Shown here: piece after piece, positions 20,418-30,827 of the stretch
How positions within the stretch are numbered: position 1 is the stretch's first letter
How the letters are laid out: each line of letters opens with the position of its first letter
Assembly: GCA_948144175.1 (NCBI GenBank)
Contig: CANXME010002087.1
Coordinates: 2,353,501 to 2,417,500 of the forward strand
DNA: 64,000 nt
Source: Closterium sp. NIES-65
Lineage: Eukaryota; Streptophyta; Zygnematophyceae; Desmidiales; Closteriaceae
Direction: 5' to 3'
Program-made: the position numbers and the translations under genes
The notes under the pieces: generated by a model
The model's input: only the letters and a program-made list of their open reading frames with translations
What the model was told of the DNA's origin: nothing
The model's database searches: none

Positions 20418-20549
20418 TGTTGAAATGAACGAACAGGAATGATTGAACTAACAGTGAAATCAGTACAAGTACCTAACCCTAGAAATGTGTACCCCCTATA
20501 GGCTAACCCACTGTAGCCTAAACAAGCACAACATAAATAATGTTTGACA
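20418..20549 (-). repeat. A-II 3-prime LTR (132 bp)
   Basis: On the plus strand TGTTGAAATGAACG...AATGTTTGACA; on the minus strand TGTCAAACATT...TTTCAACA. It differs from 27430-27561 at a C/T in CCCAYTG and an A/T in ACATAWATAA. Confidence 0.95.
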
Positions 20550-20725
20550 CACCCCTATAGGCGAAGTGGAGGAGAACTAGGGGTCACAAGACCAGTCAAG
20601 GCAAAGCAAGGCAAACAAGCTCAGGGTGGATCTCAAGGATACCACACAAATTTCGAGCACTAGCAAGTGGTCACAAGACCGGTTCACATGCAGGTTTATA
20701 TATAGAGATCACAGTACAAACAGAC
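20550..20725 (-). other. A-II polypurine tract and 3-prime untranslated block
   Basis: CACCCCTATAGGC beside the LTR is the minus-strand polypurine tract. The rest is the conserved family-A untranslated block (GACCAGTCAAGGCAAAGC, GGTGGATCTCAAGG, GAGCACTAGCAAGTGG). No gene is visible. Confidence 0.75.
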
Positions 20726-22698
20726 TCAAGAAGTAAGCAAGTAAGGTCCAGTAGGCACAAGGCCTAGAAGAGTGCAAAAGCGCTGATGGTCACAAGGCTG
20801 AAGCGCCTTGGTGAACACATCAGCAGTGTTGGCCTCAGAAGCCACGTAACGCAGACGAAGCTGGCCACGCTGCTGCAGCTCTCGAGCAAGGAAGTAGTGC
20901 AGAGCAATGTGCTTCGTTCTGTGCTCCTGACACAAGGCAATGGCTGCCTTGTTGTCAACGTACAACACTCGAGTAGAATGAGGCCGCTCTCCAAGGTCGG
21001 TCAGCAAGTAGGTGAGCCAGGGTAGCTCCTGGGCCGCCATGGCTGTGGCGTAGATCTCAGCCTCACAAATGGAGCTGAGAACAGAAGAAGAGCGAGTAGA
21101 ACGCCAAGAAATTGAACCAGAGCCAAGACTGAAGGTGTAACCGTGAGACGACCGCTGAGTAGCCTGGTCGTCTGCCCAAGAAGCGTCTGAGTGCCCAGTG
21201 AGAACAACTGGGTCTCGCCCTCCAAGCACTAGCCCCATGCCCGACGTACTGCACAAGTAGCGCAACACCCTCTTAGCTGCATCCATGTGCTCCTTCCGGT
21301 GACGGCCGGGAGCGACATAGCGTGCAAGAATGCTGAGAGGGTATGCAAGGTCTGGTCGAGTGCAGGTCGTCAGGTACATGAGGCAGCCCACAAGCTCTGG
21401 ATACGGGCCACTCGGCTTTACGGACTCATTCGAAGGCAGAACTAAGAGCGGGTGACCGGTAGGCAGAGGAGTGGGCTGAGGCGAGGAGTACGTGAAGCGG
21501 AAGCGCTGAAGGACCTGCTGCACCATGTGTGACTGAGTCAAGGTGATGGTGCAGCGTGCTCTGTCCCAGGTGATCCGCAAGCCAAGATAGCTTGTCAGTT
21601 CACCCAGGTCTGTCCACGTGTGTCTTTTCTGCAGCTCTGACTTCACGCGGGCGAGTGCCGCAGTGTCAGCAGTGGCAAAGACCAAGTCGTCGCGTAGACG
21701 AGGATGTAGAACGGCGGCAGAGAGGTGTCGGTGCGCAGAAACAGCGACGTGTCAGGAGTAGAAGGCGCGAACCCAAGAGCCGCAAGAGTAGTCCTCAGTG
21801 TGTCGTGCCACTCACGTGGCGCCTGGCGGAGACCATAGACTGGCCATCGGAGGCTCCAGTGGGTACTAGGAGGGAACGACCCAGTGAAGCCAGGTTGGCG
21901 GCGCAGCCAAATCTCCTCGTGCAGGCTGCCCTGTAGGAAAGCAGTGCTGAAGTCAAGAGAGTGGAGCTCGTGGTCACGCTGAGCGGCGACGTACAGCAGA
22001 ACCCGAAGAGTGGTCATCTTTGGGGTAGGGGAGAAGGTCTGGAAGAAGTCAACTCCCTCTCGCTGACTGAAGCCTCGTGCAACGTAACGCGCCTTGAAGA
22101 CAGGCGGAGAGCCCGGCGGCCGCTTCACCCTGAAGATGCACATGCCACTGACGATGTTCGCCCCAGGCGGGGGAACCTCGTAGACGTAGGTGCTTGTAGA
22201 CTTCCACGAAGCCATCTCTGTGTCCATGGCTGTGTGCCACTCAGAGCAGTAGGGACCGGCCATCGCCTCTGCGTAAGAGCGTGGGGTCGGGATGTCGAGT
22301 GCATCCGGGTCTTCCTCAGGGGCAACAAGCATGGACATGAGACGGGGCAAAGCGGCAGCAAAGCACTCAAACTCCTCCTGCCTGTCCTCAAGGATGTCAG
22401 TGCCAAGAGCACACTCACCCCCGACGGACGGAAGACAGACAGACTCAGACTCAGCAACTAGGCTAGCGGCGTTGTCTAGACGACAGGTGGCAGCAAAGTC
22501 GACAAGCTCAGCAACTAAGGCAGACGCAGCAGCGGACTCAAAGGAAGGGTAAGTGACAACAGTAGCCAGGAGACGCGTGACAGTAGGACTGGCAGCACGA
22601 AGGGAGTCTGACCCCGGATCAGCAAGAGCAGGAAGAGAGGACGCAGAAGGACACGGCAGTGGGACTCGCTGTGGAGCAGTGGAAGGACGAAGCGCCAT
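20726..22698 (-). pseudogene. A-II reverse transcriptase-RNase H, split at the YVDD motif
   Basis: RT blocks on the minus strand are PTPRSYAEAMAGPYCSEW, AMDTEMASWKSTSTYVYEV, FSPTPKMTTLRVLL, LDFSTAFLQGSLHEE and YGLRQAPREWHDTL. At the active site, family ILVYVDDLVFATADTA is broken by a one-base loss near 21691, giving ILVYATTW in one frame and MVFATADTAALAR in the next. RNase H then runs intact to the stop at 20726: TGHSDASWADDQ, SICEAEIYATAMAA, YVDNKAAIALCQ, YVASEANTADVFTKAL. The broken active site makes the RT inactive without correction. Confidence 0.9.
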
Positions 22699-23884
22699 CC
22701 GGTGAGTGCCTGGGACAGCAGGAAGACGCTGACGCGGGACACGACTACGAGTGAGAGCAGCACAGACAGGCGACGCACGACGAGGCTCAGGTGACGCAGG
22801 ACGAGACTCAGGCTCACGACGCCCAGTAAGACCTCCAGTCGGACCAGTGTAAGGAGCAGGACCAGGGCGAGAGGAGGCAAACGGTAGCTGCGACTGCAGC
22901 TGGACAGACGGAGGACTCCCTAAGGAGGGAGGAGGACAAGGAGGAGGGAGCTGACCAAGAACCAGCTGAAGGAGCGGAATGAAGTACGGCCGCGGCCGTG
23001 CAGCGACTCCAGAACCAGCAGAGAGACACCAGCGCCAGGGTCCTCAGCACCAGCAGCAGCTCCAACTCCCTGGTCCACAGCACCAGCAGTAGAACCAGCG
23101 TCAGGGTCCTCAGCACCAGCAGCAGCTCCAATGCCCGGGTCCTCAGCACCAGCAGCATCTCCAACGCCCGGGTCCGCAGCACCAACAGAAGCTCCAACGC
23201 CCGGGTCCTCAGCACCAGCAGCACCTCCAACACATGGGTCCTCAGCACCAGCAGCAGCACCAGCGCCCGGTTCCTCAGCACCAGTCGTAGCTCCAACGCC
23301 TGGGTCCGCAGTACCAGAAGCAACTCCAACCTCTGGGGCCGCAGCACCAGCAGCACTAGTAGAGCCTCCAGCACCAGCAGCCCCACCAGCAGCAGCGGGG
23401 TCCGCGACACGAGGCACGCCACTCCGAAGAGTGAAGCGCCGCTCGTACCACTCATGGATCCGCTCACGGGAGGGGAGCTCCCGACTAGGAGGAAAAGCAC
23501 TAGCACCAGTCCCAGTAGTACGCCTGGCTCCAGAGGTACCTCTCCTGAGGCTGCAGTACTGTAAGTACCACTCACGTTGCTGCTCCGACAAGAGGGCTCC
23601 TCCAGGTGTAGGACTCCCAGGCTCTGCACCTCCAGACTCAGAACCTCAGACTCTGGACTCTGCGGCTCAGCACCCCCAGGCTCAGCACCCCCACACTTAG
23701 TACCCCCAGGCTCAGCACCCCCAGGCTCCGCACCCTTAGGCTCCGCACCCCCAGGCTCCGCACCCCAAGGCTCCTCACCCCTAGGCTCCGCACCCCCAGG
23801 CTCCACACCCCCAGGCTCCTCACCCGCAGCAGGACAAGAGTCGACAGGTACCTCAACAGGCTCAACCGGGTCTACCTGAGACAC
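22699..23884 (-). pseudogene. A-II integrase-RT linker with two coding repeat arrays
   Basis: The linker holds a 33-bp array (about 23030-23340) encoding 11-residue units such as AGAEDPGVGAA, then a segment SRELPSRERIHEWYERRF equivalent to the QELREWFARRW segment of A-IV, and a 15-bp GAEPG array (about 23640-23850). Frames change several times. The region has no known catalytic role. Its repeats are length-variable between copies. Confidence 0.75.
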
Positions 23885-24936
23885 ACCTGAGGGAGCGGCA
23901 CCCTGAGGGGGGAGGGGGTCTACGACAGCAGCACCTGGGGCGAGGAAGAGAGGCGGGGGGGGGGGGGGAGCGGGGCAGTGCGGTAGGGGAAGAGGCGGTA
24001 GTAGGGGACGGACTCGTCAAAAGTGACGTCGTGAGAGGGCAAGACTCGGCGCGAGGTGGCGTGGCAAAACTGCCAACAAGGCGCGTCCGGGACAAAGCCG
24101 AGGAATACGCAGAGAACAGCACGGGAGGAGAGCTTGTGCGCAGATGTATCACGGACAAAAGCTCGAGATCCCCAGACCCGGTAACGCGACGCATCGCCAA
24201 CCTCCCCCGTCCACAGGAGTGTGGGCGAGGTCTCCGGCAAGGAGACACGCGGCCAGAGGTTGAGCTGATGCGCAGCGTACCGGACCAGAAACGGCCATAG
24301 AAAGTGGGGGGCAGCCGCATGGATCAGGGAGGTACGGGCGACCTCCGTGACCAGGCCAATGCGGCGCTCCGCAACCCCATTCTGCTGTGGAGAGGCCGGA
24401 AGCGTGAACGACTGCTCAATGCCGTGCTAAGCACAGTAGGCTGCCAAGAGGTTGGAGGAAAACTCACCACCTCTGTCAGAGTGCAAGCGCAGGACAGGAA
24501 AGTCCGAGTGGAAATGCTCGCTGAGCTGGAGACGGGCTCTGCGGATCCAAGGGATCAAGACATCAGGAACCTCACTCTTGGTGCGCAAGGGGAAGACAGT
24601 GGTGTAGCGCGAGTAGTCTTCAACAACTATCAGGAAGTACCTCTCCTGACCCTGACCACGGACGCGAGCTGGGCCCCACACGTCCATGTGGAGCGTCTAC
24701 AAGGGAGCAGTCGTCGAGAGAAACGAGGAGGAGTGAAAAGCGGCGCGCTGCCGCCCCTCGACACAGGGAAGACAGGGAGGAGCAGGTGAGGGAGGGAGGG
24801 GAGGAAGGACCCTCGTAAGGCCAGAGACAAGGTACCGGGAGTGCATGGCACGAAGCCGCCGCACAAACGGGTGGCCAAGGCGGTGGTGCCAGAGGACAGT
24901 CTCGTGTGCGAGAGAGCGACACGAGCAGGGAGCCGA
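23885..24936 (-). pseudogene. A-II integrase
   Basis: Minus-strand fragments in different frames give the pre-integrase zinc region (equivalent of LWHHRLGHP near 24880), the core MDVWGPARVRGQGQERYFL (24687 down), VVEDYSRYTTVFPL, LRLHSDRGGEFSSNLL, and the C-terminal region ASRYRVWGSRAFVRDTSAH and LGFVPDAPCWQFCHA. The catalytic Glu region near 24370 is out of frame with the rest. A 14-G run at 23955-23968 adds another frame problem. Confidence 0.82.
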
Positions 24937-26828
24937 CAGCTAACCTGATGCGGACGTAGACGCAGACGCAGCAACCTGAGGGGACTCAGTAGTCATTGTG
25001 TACAGGTCCGACCCTGGCTGCCGAGTGAAGGTAGCCAAGTGACGGCCCGTACGAGCACACGTACAGTGTGTCACGCGCTCGTAGGCAGGGGTGAACTGGT
25101 CAACACCCCCGTCCTGGAGCGCATATCCTGCCACCAGGTTCGTAGAGAATGAGGGGAGGTGGAGACCTGACAGTGTGCCCGACGGGACCGCAGGACAGAG
25201 GAGGACAGTGGAGGAGGTCACAATGACCGCACCCCCAGAGGGGTCAGCGAGGGAGACAGCAACTGGCCGAGCAAGCGGCTCAAGGGCAGTGCGGTCACGA
25301 AAGAAGCAGCGAGAAGCACCTAAGTCCAGTGTGAAGGTGTGTAGTGCTGCAGTCGACTCAGTACCAGGGGGGGCAGACGCACAAGCACCTAGAGCAGCTG
25401 CCTCACCAGCACCTGGGGTAGCAGACACGCGAGTACCTGGAGCGGCAAACGCACTAGTCCTAATGCCCGGGTCGGGCGGCACACACAGGTACTCAGCACC
25501 CTCTCCACTAGTAGACATCACATACATAGCAGTGAGAATAGCATCAAAGTCTAGAGCATATATATCAATCCCCTTCTTCAGGAGATCAATCCAACGGGGC
25601 AGCTCAAAGGCCTGAGGGAACTGAACACGCCAAGCGTCGTTAAGACGAACGAAGCAGCGCTGTGTGGTGTGCGGTCCCCCACACGGCTGACCAGTGCGGT
25701 CACCAGTGCGAATGACGTACGTGCAGCTAAAGCCACCCCCCCCCCCCCCCTCCGTGCTTAGAGTACCACTCACGGACCTCCTGGGGCGACGGAGTGTGCT
25801 GCTGGCCCCGGCCACACCAGCGCCTCCACGACCACCACCGCCGCCGCCACCTCCTCGACCACCCCAACCTCTGCCGCCGCCGCGTCCACCGCCACCCCCA
25901 CCACCGCCTCCGCCCCTGCCACCTCCCCCGCCGCTGCCGCCACCACCCCCACCGCTGCCACTAGCCCCTCCAGTCGCGCCACCACCCCCACCGCCGCCAC
26001 CGCCCCCACCACCGCCTCCCCCGCCGTCACCGCCACCGCCCTTGCCCCCTTTGCCCCTGCCGCTGCGGCGCCCGCTCGAAGTAGACGCAGTCCCGACCTT
26101 CTCAGCATCAAGGAGGTCGAAGCAGCAGCAGAGGCGACAGAGGGAAGAAGGGGGGAAGGAGAACACCCCTCAAAAAACGGGGTATTGGGGTCGCCACGAG
26201 AGGCACCTACAGCGACTATGCTAGTCTCAGGTGCAAGCAGTTCCTTCTCGAGGAGGGCAATGGTGAGCTCAGTGGGGCAGCGAGCTAGGAAGTGGTCCCT
26301 GACTGAGCGCAAAGTGTCAGGGAGGTGGGTGACTAGGTGGTAGAGAGTGAGCCAGAGCGGGGGTGGGTTCTTGGCAAGGAACTCATCAGGCATAGCGGCG
26401 CAGAAGCGAGCCTCACTAGTGCGGAGGTGCGTAATGAGTTCAGCGACTGTGTGGAAGGAGGCCAAGTCGGGGAACAGGTAGGGAAGAGGGAGACGGCCTA
26501 GTGCGGCAGAGGCCGGTGAGGAGTAGCGGGCAACGACAGTAGTGTACAATGCTTGTGCAGTCTTGTGCTGACCAAAGTGCTCGCGCTCGTCTATCGGCAG
26601 GGAGTTGCGAATAGCAAAGCGAGCGTGGGCGTCACGAGTGCGCCACTGTGAGCGGGCAGTGCTGTCAGCAGTAGCAGTAGGGGCACTGACATGGCCTAGG
26701 GCGTGGTCGTACAGTGAGATGTCGTCCTTCGCAGTGAGCTGTAGATAGAGGTGAAGGTCATCTAACCAGGTGTCAAACTTCACTGGGTGGCCCTCAGCAT
26801 CAAAAACTAGCACAGGTGGGCTAGCCAT
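24937..26828 (-). pseudogene. A-II gag-protease
   Basis: The start is ATG at 26828 (MASPPVLVFDAEGHPVKFD), homologous to the MATP starts of other copies. Gag blocks: WLDDLHLYLQL, RYSSPASAALGRL, LFPDLASFHTVAELITHLRT, LYHLVTHLPDTLRSVRDHFL, SIVAVGASRGDPNTPFFEGC. A frameshift near 26120 precedes the Gly-rich tract (about 25790-26060). Next come the partial knuckle PCGGPHTTQRCF and the protease TFTLDLGASRCFF, with Leu where DSG is expected. The frame closes at TAG (24937-24939), the same site as the A-I stop. Confidence 0.88.
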
Positions 26829-26839
26829 AGGAGCAGTAG

Positions 26840-27411
26840 GAGCAGCAGTAGGAGTAGCAGGATGAGACAGGTAGGGCGGCTTGGCCAGTACGCGCGGCGC
26901 GGTTCGTTTCAGGTAGGGCGGCGCGGCTCGGGTAGGGCGGCGCGGTTCAGTTCGGGTCGCGCGGCTTGGCTCGGACTGGGCGGCTTGGTTCGGGTCGCGC
27001 GGCTCGGCTCGGTCCTGGAGGGGCTGTGGCGGTCACGGGCCGTTCGGGGCCTCTAGGGGCGAGCGCGGGGACGTTCGGGGCTTCTAGGGGCAAGCGCGGA
27101 GCCGTAAGGGGCCGCTAAGGGCGAGCGCGGGGCCGTGCGGGGCCTGTAGGGGCGAGGGCGGGGCTGTAAGGGGCCGCTAGGGGCGAGCGTGGGGCCGTTT
27201 AGGGCCTCTAGAGGCGAGCGGGGGGCCGTAAGGGGCCACTAGGGGCAAGCGCGGGGCCGTTCGGGACCTCTAGGGGCGATCGCAGGGCCGACGGGGTCGC
27301 TAAGGGGCGAGCGCGGCCGTAAGGGGCATTAGGGGGCCGTTAAAAACGAGGCGCTCTAGGGTGCAGGTAGGTAGGTAGGCAGTGGTGGGCCCTAAAAACG
27401 GTCCTAGCGAA
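26840..27411 (-). repeat. A-II GC-rich 5-prime leader with 31-bp tandem array
   Basis: 27041 to about 27330 contains roughly ten units of a 31-bp sequence like CGTAAGGGGCCGCTAAGGGC followed by GAGCGCGGGGC, with substitutions. 26870-27035 is a looser array of GGTAGGGCGGCGCGG words. The region lies between the primer site and the gag ATG, so it is transcribed leader. The leaders of A-III, A-IV and A-V hold arrays of other sequences at the same place. Confidence 0.85.
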
Positions 27412-27429
27412 GGACCTGCTCTGAAACCA
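27412..27429 (-). other. A-II primer-binding site
   Basis: The minus strand reads TGGTTTCAGAGCAGGTCC immediately after the LTR end. Allowing one substitution and one missing C, it matches the complement of the plant initiator-Met tRNA 3-prime end. Confidence 0.85.
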
Positions 27430-27561
27430 TGTTGAAATGAACGAACAGGAATGATTGAACTAACAGTGAAATCAGTACAAGTACCTAACCCTAGAAATGT
27501 GTACCCCCTATAGGCTAACCCATTGTAGCCTAAACAAGCACAACATATATAATGTTTGACA
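27430..27561 (-). repeat. A-II 5-prime LTR (132 bp)
   Basis: Partner of 20418-20549 with 130 of 132 positions identical. It is followed by the target duplication AAAGA at 27562-27566. Confidence 0.95.
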
Positions 27562-27566
27562 AAAGA

Positions 27567-27638
27567 CTTAGCTGTAAGGAAGGGTTCAGGAAAGATTTAG
27601 GTACCGAATTACGCCCCGCTACGTCAGATCCTATTGGA
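27567..27638 (+). pseudogene. G2 continuation beyond A-II (start of integrase region)
   Basis: The frame gives DLAVRKGSGKI-stop-VPNYAPLRQILL, colinear with G1 (DLAVRKGSGK, VPDYAPLRQILLEEF). It stops at 27638. The next ~23 bp (ACGAGGATGTAGAACGGCG) instead match family-A RT on the minus strand. Confidence 0.88.
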
Positions 27639-28177
27639 CGAGGATGTAGAACGGCGACAAAGGGGCCCATGGGCCTGCACCACTAGCTGTTGCACTTTTT
27701 GCCACTCTGCCATGTCTGTCGCAGTGGTGAGGAGGTTGAAGGGGGTGGCAGCCACGAGCTAGCAGCTCTAGCCGCCACTGCCATAAGCCTGCAGCTTCAG
27801 CCACTACCGCCGCCATGATGAACCAGCAGCTTCAGCTACCACCACTGTCATTAGCCAGCAACTTCAGCCGCCGCCCAAACTGCCACCCTGCCGCACCTGC
27901 CACCGTGCCACACCCTAAACCTTGCAGCTTCGACTTGACGAGGTACCCCACCAATTGGGCACTTTGCAATGCCAACGACCGCCACAACTGAAATTGATGG
28001 AGGTAGTTTGCTGCCTGGTAGGAGCGAGGTTTTGCATTGAAATAGCGTCATGCTGGCGCGTCTGCCAAGAGTTTTGAGAAACTGGGTACCCCTACACTGT
28101 GTTAGTCTTAAAACGTACTAGGCTAGCTACTAACAAGCTTTAGGTGGCACTAGAACTCTATCCTCATGGTCACCTCC
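27639..28177. other. Unclassified stretch with CAGC-rich imperfect repeats
   Basis: 27639-27660 is a short scrap of family-A RT sequence. From 27661 I recognise no element. 27740-27880 has an imperfect repeat of about 40 bp built on CAGCAGCTTCAGCCACCACTGCCATTAGCC-like units. No convincing coding frame is visible. It ends at the B3 LTR at 28178. Confidence 0.5.
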
Positions 28178-29270
28178 TGTTGGTTTAAGGGCCAAATAAA
28201 CTAAAACTATTAAGACTTTATCAAACATAAAACCTCTCCTCGAGGTCACCTCCAAGGGTCCTTGGGTGCCTGGTACAAGACTAGCCCCTATCCTCGGGTC
28301 CGAGTTTGTAGAGAGAGGGATCAAGAGGGACTTAGTCAAAACAGCAAGAGTACCTTGAACGTCGCGCAGCGTATCGTGCAGACCGTCCATCGGATTAAGC
28401 TGAGAATTTCCTATATCGAAGCTCACTCCAAGAGCTTTAAAATAAGCCAAGTTGCCTCGCGAAAAGTTCTGCCATTACGAAGATATGGCTCGGACAGCGT
28501 TAGCCTAGCGTTGGAGTGCTAGCATACTAGCGTTGACTCGGGTAGCATTCCGCCGTCGCACCACGTAGAAAGGAAATCCCAGCAAGGAAAGAATTCGTTG
28601 GAATCAATTTCACTATTTTCAGGTACAAACAGAGAAGGAATATCTAGTCCTAGCTAGCAAGGACCTTGGGAATCAACCTGGGAAGAACCAGGGATGATCC
28701 CAAATAATTCCAAGCAACAGAACCAACCTGGCTGAACAAAACAGCAGGTGGTAGGTTGGTAAACAACCTCTGGTTCTGTTTTTCCAACCTGGGAAAACAA
28801 CAACCAGGTTCAGGTCCTAAAAACAGAACCTGATTTGTCTTTGCCCAACCAGCCAAATGCTGGTTCCGCTGGTTTCCCCTGGCCCTGTAGCATGCAGATA
28901 CAGACAAACAACATCCAACCTTCACCTAAATTGTACCTCTTTAGTGCCTGCCCTGCTACACTATAGTCAACCAAACAAAACAGTACAATTTTGAGTTGGA
29001 TAGAACTGAATCTGCACAATCAATTCAACCGAACCGCAAAGCTTCCATCTTGGGTTCCTTTGCGAGCTCGTCCTTTCTGCTTGTACTGTTCATTGCGCGT
29101 ACAATGTTGTGCTGAAGCGCATAATGCGCGAGTACCTGCAAATGCTTCAAGCAAAAATTGCGAAAGCAAACAAACACACAACCATTCTATTCACACCCAA
29201 ATGCATTCGCACACGCATACTCATACAAACAGATGGCAGGATGTCGTGCAATGTGAATTTGCACCCAACA
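28178..29270 (-). repeat. B3 3-prime LTR (1093 bp)
   Basis: It starts TGTTGGTTTAAGGG and ends TTTGCACCCAACA on the plus strand, with intact TGTTGG/CCAACA-type ends. It is followed by CACTCCCCCTC, the minus-strand polypurine tract. Confidence 0.93.
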
Positions 29271-29312
29271 CACTCCCCCTCAGCTTGCCGGCTGCATCCC
29301 CATCATTCCATA

Positions 29313-30809
29313 CTAGTTCATGCTCATTCCACTCATCCGCATACTACGCCAATGAGGCTCATCCGCAAGCCTCTTGGTGAGGAAGTCTGCTGACTGCTGG
29401 TGAGTCTTGATGTAGATCGGATTCACCGTCCCCCTCTTTACCTCCTTACGCAGCCAATGCCACTTGATACTCTTGTGCTTGTTCAGCCCATGAAGCACAG
29501 CGTTCCTGGCCATCCCAAGAGCTCCCTTTCTATCACAAAAGAGCGGCGTAGCAACCTTTTGCTCCTGGCCAATCTCCTCTAACAGCCTCCTCAGCCAAAT
29601 CACCTCCTTCAACCCATGGAACATCGCCATGTACTCTGATTCCACAGAAGAGAGTGCTGTCTCGGTCTGCTTCTTTGACCTCCAACTAACAGGTCCTCCT
29701 CCAACTACGCAGATGTATCCTCCCACAGATGAGGAATCCTCCTTCTCAGAGGCCCACGTAGCATCGGTAAAACAAGTGAGAAAGAGCTTGCCTTCTCCAA
29801 GCCTCTCCCCCTTCTCTTTCAGCATCTCCACCCCTTTCTGCTTCACCTGTGCAGATGCGGAGTACAGAACTCCAATGCTTGGGTGAGAGTTCAGATACTT
29901 CACCACACGCTGAGCTGCATCCACCTGCTCCTCTGATGGATTCTGCACCACCCTAGCCAGCTGCCCAACCGAGAAAGAGATGTCGGGCCTTGTGTGAACT
30001 GCTGCATACAAGAGGCTGCCCACCAAGGACTGAAATTGCTGCTGCTCCTCGGCTTCAACCCCTTCATCCTCTGAAGCTTTCACAAGCTTGAATTCTGCTG
30101 GCAGGGGAGTTGCAACCTTGCGCTCATTCTCAATCCCGTACTTCTCCCCCAGCTCCTTGATGAACTTCTCCTGGTGCAGCTTCAACCACCTGTGATCCAG
30201 ATCCCTCTCCACGTGCATCCCGAGGTAGTACTTTACCTCCCCAAGGTTCTTGCACTTGAAGTTCTCCATCAGCTGCTGCTGCACCTTCTGGACCTCCTTC
30301 ATGCTGCTGCTAAAGAGAAGAATGTCATCCACATACACCAGAAATAGCACCAGCTTCTACCCCTCCCCTTTGAGAAAGAGGCTCTCATGACAGCTGCTGG
30401 TCCTGAATCCCACCCGCTCTAAAACAGCTGCCAACTTCTGGTACCAGCAGCGTGGCGCCTGCTTCAAGCCGTAGATGGACTTTTTCAGCTTGCACACCCT
30501 GCCCGTACCATCCTCATACCCAGGTGGCTGCGTCATGAACACCTCCTCTAAAATCCCATTGAGGAACGCCGTTGATATATCCATCTGAATGATGAATTTC
30601 CCACTAACGGTGACATCTGCCAACAAGACACGGAGGGTAGGGGGTTTGGCAGTGGGAGCAAAGATCTCATTGAAGTCCCGCTTCTCCTTTTGCATAAACC
30701 CCTTAGCCACCAGCCTACTCTTGTAGATGGTGACCTGTCCCTTGTCATCGGTCTTGATCCTTAGCATCCACTTGCACTGTACGGCTTTCTTCCCCTCAGG
30801 CACCACCAC
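29313..30809 (-). pseudogene. B3 reverse transcriptase-RNase H
   Basis: The frame 30350-29313 is long and clean: FLVYVDDILLFSSS, LGEVKYYLGMHVE, HTRPDISFSVGQLARVVQNP, TDATWASEKEDSSS, SVESEYMAMFHG, CDRKGALGMARNA, ending MSGMSMN-stop (natural terminus). The upstream RT part (30809-30357) holds KSRLVAKGFMQKEKRDF, MDISTAFLNGILEE and YGLKQAPRCWYQK. A TAG near 30357 (GEG-stop where B1 has GEGEKLV) separates them. RT and RNase H motifs are all present, so this is the best RT-RNase H of family B here. Confidence 0.9.
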
Positions 30810-30827
30810 CAGCTCCCGTGTCTCATT

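Larger units (their letters stand above)
20418..27561 (-). mobile_element. A-II: complete family-A copia element inserted in G2 pol
   Basis: The 7144-bp element has 132-bp LTRs at both ends that differ at 2 positions, a primer site, leader, gag, protease, integrase, linker, RT, RNase H and polypurine tract on the minus strand. The target duplication AAAGA is exact (20413-20417 and 27562-27566). Joining G2 across it restores QTKKLLQ-stop-EKDLAVRKGSG, matching G1. Coding lesions include a frameshift at the RT active site and a protease DLGA instead of DSGA, so it is not autonomous as read. Confidence 0.95.
16300..27638 (+). mobile_element. G2: plus-strand Ty3/gypsy element, split by a B solo LTR and A-II
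   Basis: Pieces: an LTR scrap (16305-16332), gag (16333-16875 and 17964-18400), protease, RT and RNase H (18400-20417), and the start of the integrase zinc region (27567-27638). The reading frame across each insertion is restored once the insert and one target duplication are removed. It ends at about 27638, just after LRQILL, so integrase, chromodomain and 3-prime LTR are missing. Several stops and frameshifts show it is dead. Confidence 0.88.

Noticed and set aside
22998-23700. Plus-strand Ser/Thr- and Pro/Ala-rich open frames opposite the A-II linker
   Set aside because: Shadows of the 33-bp coding repeat on the other strand.
25694-26224. Long plus-strand Pro-rich open frame opposite A-II gag
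   Set aside because: It is the antisense of the Gly-rich gag tract; GGN repeats read backwards give Pro/Arg/Ala codons without stops. No domain or start context supports it.
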